NCBI RefSeq assembly: GCF_007680605.1
Contig: NZ_VEIO01000001.1
Span: forward strand, 3,105,276-3,169,275
Direction: 5' to 3'
DNA length: 64,000 bases
Origin: Paenibacillus xylanexedens
GTDB lineage: Bacteria > Bacillota > Bacilli > Paenibacillales > Paenibacillaceae
The position numbers were made by a program, and so were the translations under genes. Shown here piece by piece: positions 1 through 8,373 of the stretch. Under the pieces are notes generated by a model. The model was given only the letters and a program-made list of their open reading frames with translations. It was not told the DNA's origin and ran no database searches. The stretch's first letter is position 1. Every line of letters starts with the position of its first letter.

Positions 1-2253
1 CATCTGCCAATCGCGGCGAATATCCTGCACTTGCCCACCAAGGTATACCTCTCCCGCTATACCTTTGCGTTCCCCAAGATAAGGAGAAAAGTTCAGTCGG
101 CCCATATGCTGTACAAACATTTGCAACGTATTCTGCCCCTGAGTTACCTGAATGGGGACAGCCGCCGCTCCAACCTGGCGCACTAGCGCTTGCTCTACAC
201 CGTTTACGATAATTCTCGCGGTATCCTGTATTTTGGGTAGCACGAGATTCATCATTCCATCCACCTTACTATCAAAATCGCATTCATACAACAGATAGCC
301 AAAGTCCTGACCGTACTCGGAAAAATCGATAGGATGCCCGCTCGCAGAGCGTTGCTTTGCCGTTAATGTAACACGGGAGAACTCAGGAGATTTGCACAAC
401 ACCGGAGCCAGTGGCGCTGCAGGAATCATCCAAGCAGGTTGATCTTCAACTGCAATGGATGCCGATTCAGGCTGTACCTCCATTTTTTGAGTAAAAAACT
501 CACGCCCTGTCCGTGTCTGTTCGCCATCTTGCCAGTCACCCAGCAACATCATTGTACGCTCGGGATCAGAGATCATGCCTTTCACTTGCCCGGACGCCGT
601 GACATCCACATCGTCAAAACCGATAGCATAACGCAAGCTTTGGTGATCGGGAGCTTCCAATCGCCATGTGCGATTCATCGTGTCACGATCCAGAATGATG
701 AATCGCATGGCGGTGCCATTAGCTTCGAAACGCACCATACCTGGCTCTTGAAAATGAAACAGGTCAAAACGATATGCATTTCTCCCCGCATCCTGTTCAA
801 TCAGCACTTGCACCGTGCTTTCTTTCAAGATCAATCCTCCTGCCGTCGCGTCCTGTTTTTCATCCAGTTCCAACTCAACCACCGAGCGTTGTCCACGGTC
901 TGCTGTAATGAACAACGTCAGTTCTCCATTAATCATCTCATTACCGGTTATTAGCGCTCCTGCGGTAAGGTACACCTGTTCAGCAATTTGCACGCGATCC
1001 AGCAAAGGAACAATCTGTCCCGGATGAATCGATATCGGCAATGTACGGCCTTCCTCAAGCGTAATGTTCACCGTCTCACGCTCATCCTTGTGACTCTCCA
1101 CGAACCAGATTTTTTCTTGCCCCGTCTGTCTCCCGCGTACGGATATGCCACCGGGATGGCGAACCTGAATCTGTTGAGTAGCAATTTCCTCAGATTCCAT
1201 CAGCAGTGATCCAAAAGCACGCACAAAATAAGATAGGTTTTTCGTCACTGCATATTTCGGTGTCACGCGTCCATACTCACTTAGCGGAGCATCGTAATCA
1301 TACGATGTGATCATGAAAATATCACTGTCACCCAGCGTTCTTCCACCATATCCGCCGAAATTGGTTCCCCCATAGAACATGTAATAACTGATCCCCGTAT
1401 ATCCGGCTCGCAAAATTTCCATGATTCTTCGGTCTAGTAGAGATGCCGTCTTCTGGATTGCTGAAGGCCCTCCCCAATGTTCAAACCAGCCGGTCCAGAA
1501 TTCAGTAACGATCTTCGGTGTATCAGGCTGTTTCGAACGCAAGCTCGCATAATGTCCATCTGCGCCAGACCAGAAGTTCGCCCCCTCGATGGTACCTTCT
1601 GCTCCACCGACGCAAGTAATCAGCGGGACGTCTATCCCTCGTTCCAGTATCCCGTCCCTAAGTGTGGTCATATGTGCGCTTGCCGCCTCATCATCCATCA
1701 GATAACCGTACTCATTTTCAACCTGGACGAGGATAACCGTACCTCCGGCAGACAATTGACGCTTACGAATAACAGGGATGATCTGATCAAAGTAGAGCTG
1801 CACATAATGAAGGTACGTTTCATTATTTTCACGGAATTTTACATTCTCTTTCGTTCCCAACCAGTACGGAAATCCACCGAAATCCCATTCCGCACAGATA
1901 AACGGACCCGGTCGTGCAATAACCCACATACCTAGCTCTGCACACAGATCAAGAAATGCACCGCAGTCGTTATCGCCTTCGAAGGACCATTGTCCCTCTT
2001 CCGGTTCGTGCACGTTCCATGCAAAATAGGTATCAATGCAGTTCATGCCTGCAAGCTTGGCCTTCATCAAGACATCACGCCATTCTTCCTTCGGCATACG
2101 GAAATAATGAATGGTGGCGCTGTTCAGGAAGAACCGTTCACCGTTAAGATAAAAGCTGCGCGCATCATACGTCAGCTCCGTTTGAATATCATTATTGTTG
2201 CCAAGCTTGTTATTCTGTTGTTCCTGAAACAAAAGGGATGTTGGTTCTGTCAA
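1..2253 (-). CDS. GH35 beta-galactosidase, C-terminal part cut off by window edge
   Basis: Encodes 751 codons of a family 35 glycoside hydrolase that removes beta-linked galactose from galactan or oligosaccharides; the 3' end lies outside the window. The TTG start at 2253 is chosen because GAAGGAGGGG precedes it by a few bases and no other start fits. The GH35 signature QVENEYG at residues 177-183 supplies the acid/base (E181), and TEFWTGW at 250-256 supplies the nucleophile (E251). No signal peptide is visible, so it is probably cytoplasmic. It lies downstream of the GH30 galactanase and LacI genes on the same strand, suggesting degradation of galactan fragments after import. A stem-loop repeat occupies its upstream region. 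The family call is firm; the substrate is inferred. Confidence 0.93.
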   Translation of the reverse strand, partial: MTEPTSLLFQEQQNNKLGNNNDIQTELTYDARSFYLNGERFFLNSATIHYFRMPKEEWRDVLMKAKLAGMNCIDTYFAWNVHEPEEGQWSFEGDNDCGAFLDLCAELGMWVIARPGPFICAEWDFGGFPYWLGTKENVKFRENNETYLHYVQLYFDQIIPVIRKRQLSAGGTVILVQVENEYGYLMDDEAASAHMTTLRDGILERGIDVPLITCVGGAEGTIEGANFWSGADGHYASLRSKQPDTPKIVTEFWTGWFEHWGGPSAIQKTASLLDRRIMEILRAGYTGISYYMFYGGTNFGGYGGRTLGDSDIFMITSYDYDAPLSEYGRVTPKYAVTKNLSYFVRAFGSLLMESEEIATQQIQVRHPGGISVRGRQTGQEKIWFVESHKDERETVNITLEEGRTLPISIHPGQIVPLLDRVQIAEQVYLTAGALITGNEMINGELTLFITADRGQRSVVELELDEKQDATAGGLILKESTVQVLIEQDAGRNAYRFDLFHFQEPGMVRFEANGTAMRFIILDRDTMNRTWRLEAPDHQSLRYAIGFDDVDVTASGQVKGMISDPERTMMLLGDWQDGEQTRTGREFFTQKMEVQPESASIAVEDQPAWMIPAAPLAPVLCKSPEFSRVTLTAKQRSASGHPIDFSEYGQDFGYLLYECDFDSKVDGMMNLVLPKIQDTARIIVNGVEQALVRQVGAAAVPIQVTQGQNTLQMFVQHMGRLNFSPYLGERKGIAGEVYLGGQVQDIRRDWQM

Positions 2254-2320
2254 CGCGATCCCCTCCTTCTCTTTTTATAGATAAAGAACGCTCTCAATTG
2301 AAGTACATATTTACACGGAA

Positions 2321-2456
2321 CACTCCGATGCCAGAATAACTTGCAGATCGCTGTTATCCCCAGATTTTTTTGATTCCCTTATTCAAGGGAAAAATCCGGT
2401 GATAAATGCGAACGCTCCGCTTCCTCCAGTTATTTCTGCCCTCTCCGTTAATGTGT
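2321..2456 (-). repeat. Dispersed stem-loop repeat, copy A
   Basis: A roughly 136-bp sequence in the space between GH30 and GH35 that recurs in recognisable form at 21202-21376. Both copies share the blocks CACTCCGATG, GCTGTTATCCCCAGATTTTT, AATCCGGTGATAAA and CCTCTCCGTTA. The centre folds: CCAGATTTTT pairs with AAAAATCCGG, and TCCCTT pairs with AAGGGA around a short variable loop. On the minus strand it sits just upstream of the GH35 start, the same orientation relative to the next gene as copy B. Probably a Paenibacillus-type interspersed palindromic element or 5' leader structure. Confidence 0.75.
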
Positions 2457-2496
2457 AAATCATTCATTCAAACCAGATCGTTCAAGTTCACACGTC

Positions 2497-2538
2497 GCAC
2501 TCCGGTGCCAGAATAACTTGCAGATTGCTGTTATTCTG
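2497..2538 (-). repeat. Partial copy C of the dispersed stem-loop repeat
   Basis: About 42 bp repeating one end of copy A (GCACTCCGGTGCCAGAATAA, then CTTGCAGATTGCTGTTATTC) beside copy A. In this fragment CAGAATAAC and GTTATTCTG form a perfect 9-bp stem. It lies directly after the GH30 stop codon, so it may also end or stabilise that transcript. Confidence 0.6.
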
Positions 2539-2543
2539 TGCCA

Positions 2544-4043
2544 TTACTCTGCAGAGGGCAGAACACCTTCAAGCACGACAGTAGTGATGGAGTTATCTGC
2601 GGTTGGCACTTCAATGCCGTTGGCGTATACCGGGATATCCTCCAGCTTCTGCATATTGAGCTCCGGTGATGTCTGGTACACCTGGGCCGAGCCTGTTTTG
2701 GTAATATCCCAGCCGGTCAGGTCAAATGCTTTGTTTTCCGCAGACAGCTCATTCCGAACCACCAGCACAAGCCGCTGTGCCTTGGCATCATAAGCCGCAA
2801 GTGTTCTGCCTTCATCCGTCGGAATAATGACCGCACCTGGACGAATGTACTTCGTAAACTGAGCCATGCCGTAATATTGCTTGGTCATCTCGTATTGTTC
2901 ATCTCCGTTAAAATTCGCGTGAATAAATCCCCAGTTGTTATTCGCTCCTTCGTCTTCAACAGCCTGCCAGTATACCCAGGCGGACGGTTGCATGATTTTG
3001 AGATCAAACATGATTCGGTCTGCCAGCTCCTGTACCGAGGTCATGTCCTCATGATTATGCGGCTCGCTGCCGCCGGTGCCATATTCGGACATCCACAGCT
3101 TTTTGCCGAGTTTATCAGCCAGAGCACGCAGTTCTCCCATTTTGCTACCGTTATATGAATGGGTATTGATCTGCTTCACCGCATCAATCGTATCCTGGTC
3201 ATACAGGCTGAAATTAAATACGGTCTCATCGATGCTGTTGTCGTCCGCAGCACTGATTACCGTGCCATCCAGTCCTTTGCTTTGGAGCGAGGCAGCCGTT
3301 TTCTTAATAATCTCGGCCTGTTTCTCCGTACTAAAATGACTGCCCTCCTGCTGATTCCCCTTTTTCCACCAGTTAGCAGAAGGTTCATTCAGCGGATCAA
3401 GGGTGCGAAATGTAATGCCCCACGTATCCCGATAATGCTTCACCACTTCAGTCAAATAGTCGGCGAACGCATCATACTGATCTTCACGCAGGTTATTACC
3501 GCCATCCTCGGCACCAGTGACCGAGCCACTAATCGTCATCCAATACGGAGGTGAGTTGGAGAAGGCCTCTGTGATGTTGACTCCGCGTTGGATCGCACCC
3601 TGCATTACGGAACGCTGACCCGCATCCGCTTCCCAATCCCACTTGCCCGGCTCAGGCTGAAAACCTGGGACGTCACCGCCCGGACGAAGCGCATTCATCT
3701 CCGGGTTCTCTTCCCCGCCGATATTGTAACGAACGATGTTAAGCCCCAAACCTTTGGCAGGGTCAAATATCAGATCCATAACCTCATCCACCTTCGTCTG
3801 ATCCTTCCAGCCGCCGAGATCATTCGCCCACCAAGCAAGCGACGTACCCCAGCCTTCAAAATGATCGTACGACTGCTCCAGCTTGAGATGCACCGGGTCT
3901 TCCTGAAATACAAGTGTCTTGGGAGATGAATTCATATAATGATTGATAGCCATTCCTCCTACCGCCACCAAGGCAAGCAAGGCTGTACCTGCGAACACCA
4001 AACCTCTTCTGCCCCTGAAACGCTGTGCATTATGTGCCATCAT
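2544..4043 (-). CDS. GH30 endo-beta-1,6-galactanase-like glycosidase, membrane-anchored or secreted
   Basis: 499-residue enzyme predicted to cut beta-1,6-linked galactan side chains outside the cell. Residues 17-35 form a hydrophobic signal or anchor segment after a basic stretch. The (beta/alpha)8 domain carries FEGWGTSLAWW (62-72), acid/base E220 in LNEP and nucleophile E320 in MSEYG, a GH30 pattern closest to the galactanase subfamily. A beta-rich C-terminal region follows from about residue 400, as usual in GH30. Two adjacent ATG codons (4043 and 4040) follow GAAGGAAATC. Transcription likely starts at the consensus-like promoter 4213-4242 under LacI control. The GH30 call is strong; the galactanase subfamily is from motif memory. 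Confidence 0.88.
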   Translation of the reverse strand: MMAHNAQRFRGRRGLVFAGTALLALVAVGGMAINHYMNSSPKTLVFQEDPVHLKLEQSYDHFEGWGTSLAWWANDLGGWKDQTKVDEVMDLIFDPAKGLGLNIVRYNIGGEENPEMNALRPGGDVPGFQPEPGKWDWEADAGQRSVMQGAIQRGVNITEAFSNSPPYWMTISGSVTGAEDGGNNLREDQYDAFADYLTEVVKHYRDTWGITFRTLDPLNEPSANWWKKGNQQEGSHFSTEKQAEIIKKTAASLQSKGLDGTVISAADDNSIDETVFNFSLYDQDTIDAVKQINTHSYNGSKMGELRALADKLGKKLWMSEYGTGGSEPHNHEDMTSVQELADRIMFDLKIMQPSAWVYWQAVEDEGANNNWGFIHANFNGDEQYEMTKQYYGMAQFTKYIRPGAVIIPTDEGRTLAAYDAKAQRLVLVVRNELSAENKAFDLTGWDITKTGSAQVYQTSPELNMQKLEDIPVYANGIEVPTADNSITTVVLEGVLPSAE

Positions 4044-4127
4044 GATTTCCTTCTTTCATGATCCATTGATCTTCTAAGTTGAGGTTGGCCATTGTGTGAA
4101 ATTGTTCGAGTTATTCGGGTCTTTTTT

Positions 4128-4155
4128 TGAAACCCATTTCATGAAATCGGTTTCA
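4128..4155. promoter_or_regulatory. Candidate LacI-family operator in the GH30 leader
   Basis: A 28-bp palindrome with one mismatched pair: outer arms TGAAACC and GGTTTCA, perfect core ATTTCATGAAAT. It lies between the GH30 promoter and start codon, where a bound repressor would block elongation. The core shares GAAAT/ATTTC half sites with the palindrome at 5360-5379 in front of the LacI gene. Confidence 0.7.
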
Positions 4156-4212
4156 TTAAGTCGAAAACTAAAACCCGTTCCACAGGATGAAAAGGGTCTC
4201 ATTTACGCCCTC

Positions 4213-4242
4213 ATTATATTTCACGCTTCAAAGAAATGTCAA
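4213..4242 (-). promoter_or_regulatory. Promoter of the GH30 gene
   Basis: On the minus strand TTGACA (4242-4237) and TATAAT (4218-4213) match both sigma-A hexamers perfectly, 18 bp apart. It drives the GH30 gene and probably GH35 behind it. Confidence 0.8.
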
Positions 4243-4250
4243 CGCTTTCT
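4237..4250 (-). promoter_or_regulatory. Candidate cre (CcpA) site overlapping the GH30 -35 box
   Basis: The minus strand reads AGAAAGCGTTGACA, matching the cre consensus TGNAANCGNWNNCW at all but the first base. Overlap with the -35 hexamer is the usual place for carbon catabolite repression. Confidence 0.5.
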
Positions 4251-4270
4251 TTTTTTGAAAAGCCGGCCCA

Positions 4271-5299
4271 CTAACGGGCGGCAGGTCCTGTACTTTGGCG
4301 GATGATCAGCCTAGGTTCCAATACATTCTGTTTCTTCGGTTTGCCTTGGTTTATCAGGTCATGCAACACATCTACGGCCTGTTTGCCCAATTGATACGTA
4401 TTCTGGGATATCGTTGTCAGTTCAGGGATCACGGCGCTCGCTAGCGGTGTATCATCAAAACCGATGATCGAAATGTCTTTCGGGATCGACAAACCATGCT
4501 CAATCGTTGATTTAATCGCACCAATGGCATTATTGTCGTTCACACAGATCACTGCCGTTGGCGGATTGTCCTGCTCCAGAAGTTTGGACATTTCCCGCTT
4601 GCCGTCGTCAATGGAGAAACCGCCTAACAGCTGGCGTTCTTTCGGTATTTCAAGCCCATGTTCACGTAGTTTCTTCTGTACGGCTTTCACCTTGACCATC
4701 GTTGTAGATAACTCCTTCATTCCCCCGACAAAAGCAATCTCCCGATGCCCCAGCTCAAGTAGATGCTCTGCAGCCATAGCTGCCCCAGCTCCCTCGTCTG
4801 TGTATACCCGGTGAAGTCCACTCTTGGCAATGTTACCGTTGACCAGCACAATGGGCATATGTCTGCTCATATCCATCAATTCCTGTGCCATGTTATCCGG
4901 ACAGACCTGCAAGTTGATGCGTCCGCCGAGAAAGATAATGCCATCCACCCGTTTCTCCCGCAAAATGGAGAGATATTCAGACTCCCGGTTAGAGTCCCCC
5001 GCCGTGTTACATAAGAAGAACGTATACCCGAGTCCACGTGCTTCATTCTCTGCCCCCCAGAACACTTCAGGGAAAAAAGGGTTGGTGATATCGGGCAAGA
5101 TGATGGCAATGGTGCCCGTCTCTTTCTTGATCAGGCTGCGTGCCTGTGCGTTCGGTTGAAACTGATGTTTCTCGATAATCGACATGATCTTCTCTCGCGT
5201 GCTGGCACGAACCGGAGCCGTATCATTCAACACCCGGGAGACGGTCGATACAGATACATTCGCTTCTTTCGCAATATCATATATGGTGATCGATGTCAT
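4271..5299 (-). CDS. LacI-family transcriptional repressor of the galactan locus
   Basis: 342-residue regulator. The N-terminal helix-turn-helix and hinge (about residues 4-50: YDIAKEANVSVSTVSRVLN) is the classic LacI reading head. Residues 60-340 form the periplasmic-binding-protein-like sugar sensor, with IGFDDTPLASAVIPELTTI near the C-terminus typical of the family. It lies directly upstream of the GH30 and GH35 genes on the same strand, and palindromes precede both it (5360-5379) and GH30 (4128-4155). This suggests repression of the locus and of itself, released by a galactose-containing sugar. AAGGAAGG precedes the ATG. The family is certain; the inducer is unknown. Confidence 0.93.
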   Translation of the reverse strand: MTSITIYDIAKEANVSVSTVSRVLNDTAPVRASTREKIMSIIEKHQFQPNAQARSLIKKETGTIAIILPDITNPFFPEVFWGAENEARGLGYTFFLCNTAGDSNRESEYLSILREKRVDGIIFLGGRINLQVCPDNMAQELMDMSRHMPIVLVNGNIAKSGLHRVYTDEGAGAAMAAEHLLELGHREIAFVGGMKELSTTMVKVKAVQKKLREHGLEIPKERQLLGGFSIDDGKREMSKLLEQDNPPTAVICVNDNNAIGAIKSTIEHGLSIPKDISIIGFDDTPLASAVIPELTTISQNTYQLGKQAVDVLHDLINQGKPKKQNVLEPRLIIRQSTGPAAR

Positions 5300-5359
5300 A
5301 GGGGGGAAACCTTCCTTTTTTCTCTATTTACCTGCTTATCATAACAGATAAGATATCAC

Positions 5360-5379
5360 GAATGAAATGCATTTCATTC
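5360..5379. promoter_or_regulatory. Candidate autoregulatory LacI operator
   Basis: GAATGAAATGCATTTCATTC is a perfect 20-bp palindrome about 60 bp upstream of the LacI start. It shares GAAAT half sites with the palindrome in the GH30 leader. It also lies just beyond the stop codon of the phosphoesterase gene. Confidence 0.65.
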
Positions 5380-5389
5380 TACAAGATGC

Positions 5390-6262
5390 CTAGCATGTGA
5401 AAATAAACAGCCTGCTATCGGCATTCACCACTTGTGTGCCGTTGCTCAGTTGAACCAAGGGCATATCCCAATGGGTATGCCCGCTGAACACAAGCGTCTC
5501 CGGCCCGGCCTCCAGGGCCTGCCGGATGAGCGGTTCACCCCTAAGCCCAAGCTCGGCGATGCCCGGGCTTTGGTGCAAAAGCAAGCAATCCGGCTGCTGC
5601 TTCAGCAGCTTGCGCACGGATTGCAAGTACGGCTCTGCCGGCTGCCGGTTAGGCTTGTCCGGCCGGCCGATGATGCCGCCAAGGCCCGCGATGCGCAGCT
5701 GGCGCGCCTTGGCGGCATGGGGCGCAAGGCCACCCGGTGGGCGGCCAGCGCTGATGATCGCAGCTGGGCCATCCATGCAATGGATGCCCTCGCTGTGATG
5801 CAACCGATGAGCGTCTGCGTCATCGGTTATATCGTGGTTGCCGTGAACGCCGGCAACCCAGCCGAAGGCTTGCTTGAAGGCAAGCCAAACGGGAACCGGA
5901 TTGCCGCTCGCTCCCCTTTTCCCGCGCAGGGCATACATATCTCCACATAACAGCACACCCGTCTTCTGCGGATCGAGCTCAGGCCACTCCACCTCCATCA
6001 GTAGGCGAATATAGGCAGGCAACATCTCACCCAAAAGCTTGTCCATAGACTCCGTGTCAGAGGCGGCACCGGACTCCTTCTCTATTACAGGTACAATTCC
6101 CTGCAAATCTGAAGCGACAATCAGTGCATCGATGCCGTCTGGCAAGCCATCTAATGTCCCATGATAGATCGGAAGCTGAGCCTGAATGACCTCACCGCCA
6201 GGAATCGCATTCCAATATGCATAATGTTCAATAGGATCTTCATTCAGTTGCCGTATTTCCAA
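5390..6262 (-). CDS. Calcineurin-like metallophosphoesterase
   Basis: 290-residue predicted cytoplasmic metal-dependent phosphoesterase; substrate unknown. Metal-binding motifs appear in order: SDLQG (51-55), CGDMY (106-110, in place of the usual GD), GVHGNHD (138-144), LLLHQSP with H230, and SGHTHW (260-265). The TTG start at 6262 follows GGGGAG by 7 bases. Codons in roughly 5400-5900 are strikingly GC-rich (GCC, CCG, GGC) compared with the N-terminal part and neighbours, producing long open frames on the opposite strand that are shadows. The family call is firm. Confidence 0.88.
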   Translation of the reverse strand: MEIRQLNEDPIEHYAYWNAIPGGEVIQAQLPIYHGTLDGLPDGIDALIVASDLQGIVPVIEKESGAASDTESMDKLLGEMLPAYIRLLMEVEWPELDPQKTGVLLCGDMYALRGKRGASGNPVPVWLAFKQAFGWVAGVHGNHDITDDADAHRLHHSEGIHCMDGPAAIISAGRPPGGLAPHAAKARQLRIAGLGGIIGRPDKPNRQPAEPYLQSVRKLLKQQPDCLLLHQSPGIAELGLRGEPLIRQALEAGPETLVFSGHTHWDMPLVQLSNGTQVVNADSRLFIFTC

Positions 6263-6372
6263 AGTGCATCTCCCCTTTCCCTATATATTATTTTACATTC
6301 TAATCGGCAATTATGGTCCATATATTAAATTGTAAGCGAATTCATTGGGAAACAAAGGAGTGTGACGACGCC

Positions 6373-6735
6373 ATGATCATTCAAGTGAGTCCGCAAGCAG
6401 AAGCACGACTTATGGAGCAACTGGGCGACCGGCCCGGCTTTTTCAAATTGTTTTATGATACCGATGGTTGCGGATGTGATGGAATTACGGTACTTCTGAT
6501 CTTAAATGAACGAGACAGTGATGACGTGCCTATTGAGGCAGGTTCGCTTCCGTTTGTGATTAATAAAGAGCAACAGATTCACTTTGAATCCTGTTTACGT
6601 CTGCAATCCGAAAATAACTTCCCTTCCTTCCGGCTGAGCAGTGATTCGATGATTTACGGAAGCAACGTAAAGGTACATGATCTGCGGGATGTAGCTAATG
6701 TAACGTCTGAATCTACGGAATGGTCTTTAGGATAA
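6373..6735 (+). CDS. YqkB-like HesB/IscA-family protein
   Basis: 120-residue small cytoplasmic protein beginning MIIQVSPQAEARL, with a CGCDG motif near residues 37-41 in a HesB/IscA-like fold. B. subtilis YqkB is the closest remembered relative, grouped with iron-sulfur cluster biosynthesis proteins though without a proven role. The ATG at 6373 is preceded by AAGGAG at a long spacing of 12; an upstream in-frame ATG at 6313 has no ribosome site and is rejected. Followed by a terminator at 6757-6790. Confidence 0.75.
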   Translation: MIIQVSPQAEARLMEQLGDRPGFFKLFYDTDGCGCDGITVLLILNERDSDDVPIEAGSLPFVINKEQQIHFESCLRLQSENNFPSFRLSSDSMIYGSNVKVHDLRDVANVTSESTEWSLG

Positions 6736-6756
6736 ATAATGAATTTCGCCAATTGC

Positions 6757-6790
6757 AAAAAGCCGATCCATAAAGGTTGGATTGGCTTTT
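6757..6790 (+). terminator. Terminator after the YqkB-like gene
   Basis: AAAAGCCGATCC and GGATTGGCTTTT pair (one G-T pair) around a short loop and end in a T run. Confidence 0.75.
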
Positions 6791-6871
6791 AACTACCCAA
6801 AGTTTAGTAGAAAAATATACCTAGGTCTGATAGACTATTGTATGGTTCATTGCTAAGTTGGAGGAAAATAT

Positions 6872-7213
6872 ATGATTCATAATATCAGTGAAATGTTTGG
6901 CATGTTATTATTTGCAGGTCTCATTATATTGGAATTTGCACTTGGGTTACTATCCATCGTTGCCATGTTCGTTAATATCTACAGGCGGTTAATTGGTAGA
7001 AGAAATAGCAAAATGCAACCTTGTAGAACCTGTAAAAATTCAATTTCCAGTTCTGCTATAGTTTGTCCACATTGTGGAGAACATTACGGAAGAGCCAGTG
7101 GATTGTTTAATTCTATCATTGGTTGTTTTATCTTTGGTTTTTTTTCTATGGGGTTAGGATTTTATCTATTGTCTGAGTTTCTTGAGACATTTGAAACCTT
7201 TAGTTTTAAATAG
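6872..7213 (+). CDS. Small zinc-ribbon membrane protein
   Basis: 113 residues. An N-terminal membrane helix (about 8-36) is followed by a CRTCKN...CPHCG four-cysteine zinc ribbon (about 51-70) and a second membrane helix (about 85-104). GGAGG precedes the ATG. Function unknown. The next gene is a diverged tandem copy with the same helix-ribbon-helix layout. The local sequence is AT-rich relative to the flanking genes, suggesting recent acquisition. Confidence 0.75.
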   Translation: MIHNISEMFGMLLFAGLIILEFALGLLSIVAMFVNIYRRLIGRRNSKMQPCRTCKNSISSSAIVCPHCGEHYGRASGLFNSIIGCFIFGFFSMGLGFYLLSEFLETFETFSFK

Positions 7214-7249
7214 TTTATGTTACATATTAGAGGTTGGGGAGAGAAATTA

Positions 7250-7577
7250 GTGGAACAGAAAATCGCAATTATACTTGGGACAACATTACAATCTGTTTTC
7301 ATTCTAACAATGTTTTATGTGGCTATTCATTGCTTTGGTAGGATGTTCAGAAATATTTACCTTGCTATTAAAGGTACACAATCTAGTTTGGAACCTTGTC
7401 ATTCATGTGGTCATAGAATATCTAAAGAAGCCGTTTTTTTGTCTTAATTGTGGACAACCCTTCGGACAGAATAATTCATTCCCTACATCTATAATAGGTA
7501 ATTTTGTTTCAGGAATTATAGCACTGGTTTCAGGAATTGGAATGTTATTGTATTTGTTAGACTTATTAAAAAAATAA
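7250..7577 (+). pseudogene. Second zinc-ribbon membrane protein, frameshifted
   Basis: Paralogue of the gene before it. The GTG start at 7250 follows GGGGAG. The first frame encodes a membrane helix and PCHSCGHRISKEAVF, then hits a stop at 7447. Removing one T from the run of seven T at 7434-7440 continues as CLNCGQPFGQ and a second membrane helix ending at 7577, restoring the CxxC...CxxC ribbon. Either a recent pseudogene, a phase-variable homopolymer, or a sequencing error. Confidence 0.7.
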
Positions 7578-7579
7578 AT

Positions 7580-7669
7580 ATCTTAAATGAAGGAGTCGAC
7601 TGGACTACAGTTGACGAATCAACCGAAGTAAATGGAATAAGGTATACTGTGATGGGTTCGGATGCATAG
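7580..7669 (+). pseudogene. Possible C-terminal coding remnant
   Basis: A short open stretch reads ILNEGVDWTTVDE then STEVNGIRYTVMGSDA and a stop, with protein-like composition but no start or ribosome site. It may be the tail of a lost gene between the ribbon pair and the secreted protein. Low certainty. Confidence 0.25.
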
Positions 7670-7725
7670 GAATGATGTTTAGCGACAGTGACGCGAACGA
7701 AAAATAATTAAAAAAGGAAGCTATT

Positions 7726-8280
7726 ATGAGAAAAATATTTGCCCTACTCTGTTCCATTGCAATGCTTGGATTAATTTTTAATCCCACTTATATTGATGCT
7801 GCTACTGAAACTCCTAAGGCACTGTTAGAAAAGAAATTCCCGCGAGAGCAAGTAACGGTCAGTAAGTCACTAGACCTAAACGGAGATAACAAGAAAGAAC
7901 ATTTACTGATCACTGACTCAGGAAATTTTTATCTCATCAACTCTAAAGGTGTTATCGTACTTATAGATACAAATTACTATAGCGAAGAAGATCCTACTTT
8001 CCATATACTTAATATCTCATCCAAAGAGAAACATGTTGCGATCACATTAGACTATCCACCTTCAAATACTCAACTGTTTGTTTTTAAGTACCAGGATGGA
8101 ACCCTTAAAAAGAAACTATCTATTATTGGTGATGTGAATATTAAAATATCTAAATCAGGTGAGATCATACAAGCATGGAAGAATTATTCCCCTGAGGGGG
8201 GATGGGATACTGCTGTGGCCTTTTATAAATGGAATAGTAAGAAAGATAAATATGTAGGTTCAGGTGAACTACCTCTATAA
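7726..8280 (+). CDS. Secreted protein with FG-GAP-like repeat start
   Basis: 184-residue exported protein of unknown function. A typical signal peptide covers residues 1-25, with likely cleavage after YIDA. The mature part begins with SKSLDLNGDNKKEHLLIT, resembling a calcium-binding FG-GAP/VCBS strand (DxNGDxxxE), and is otherwise beta-rich. AAAAAAGGAAG precedes the ATG. A strong terminator follows at 8283-8319. It belongs to the AT-rich block 6.8-8.3 kb. Confidence 0.75.
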   Translation: MRKIFALLCSIAMLGLIFNPTYIDAATETPKALLEKKFPREQVTVSKSLDLNGDNKKEHLLITDSGNFYLINSKGVIVLIDTNYYSEEDPTFHILNISSKEKHVAITLDYPPSNTQLFVFKYQDGTLKKKLSIIGDVNIKISKSGEIIQAWKNYSPEGGWDTAVAFYKWNSKKDKYVGSGELPL

Positions 8281-8282
8281 AC

Positions 8283-8319
8283 AAAAAACTCTATCATTAA
8301 CCACATGATAGAGTTTTTT
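8283..8319. terminator. Bidirectional terminator
   Basis: A perfect 15-bp stem, AAAAAACTCTATCAT with ATGATAGAGTTTTTT around a 7-base loop, lies between the convergent secreted-protein and chemoreceptor genes. Confidence 0.9.
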
Positions 8320-8373
8320 GTTTACTATTATCTTTATTTTGCTAAACACTTGGATATCATTTAAATTCAATCC

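Noticed and set aside
5432..5950. Long plus-strand frame opposite the metallophosphoesterase
   Set aside because: Shadow caused by GC-rich codons; the minus-strand frame carries all family motifs.
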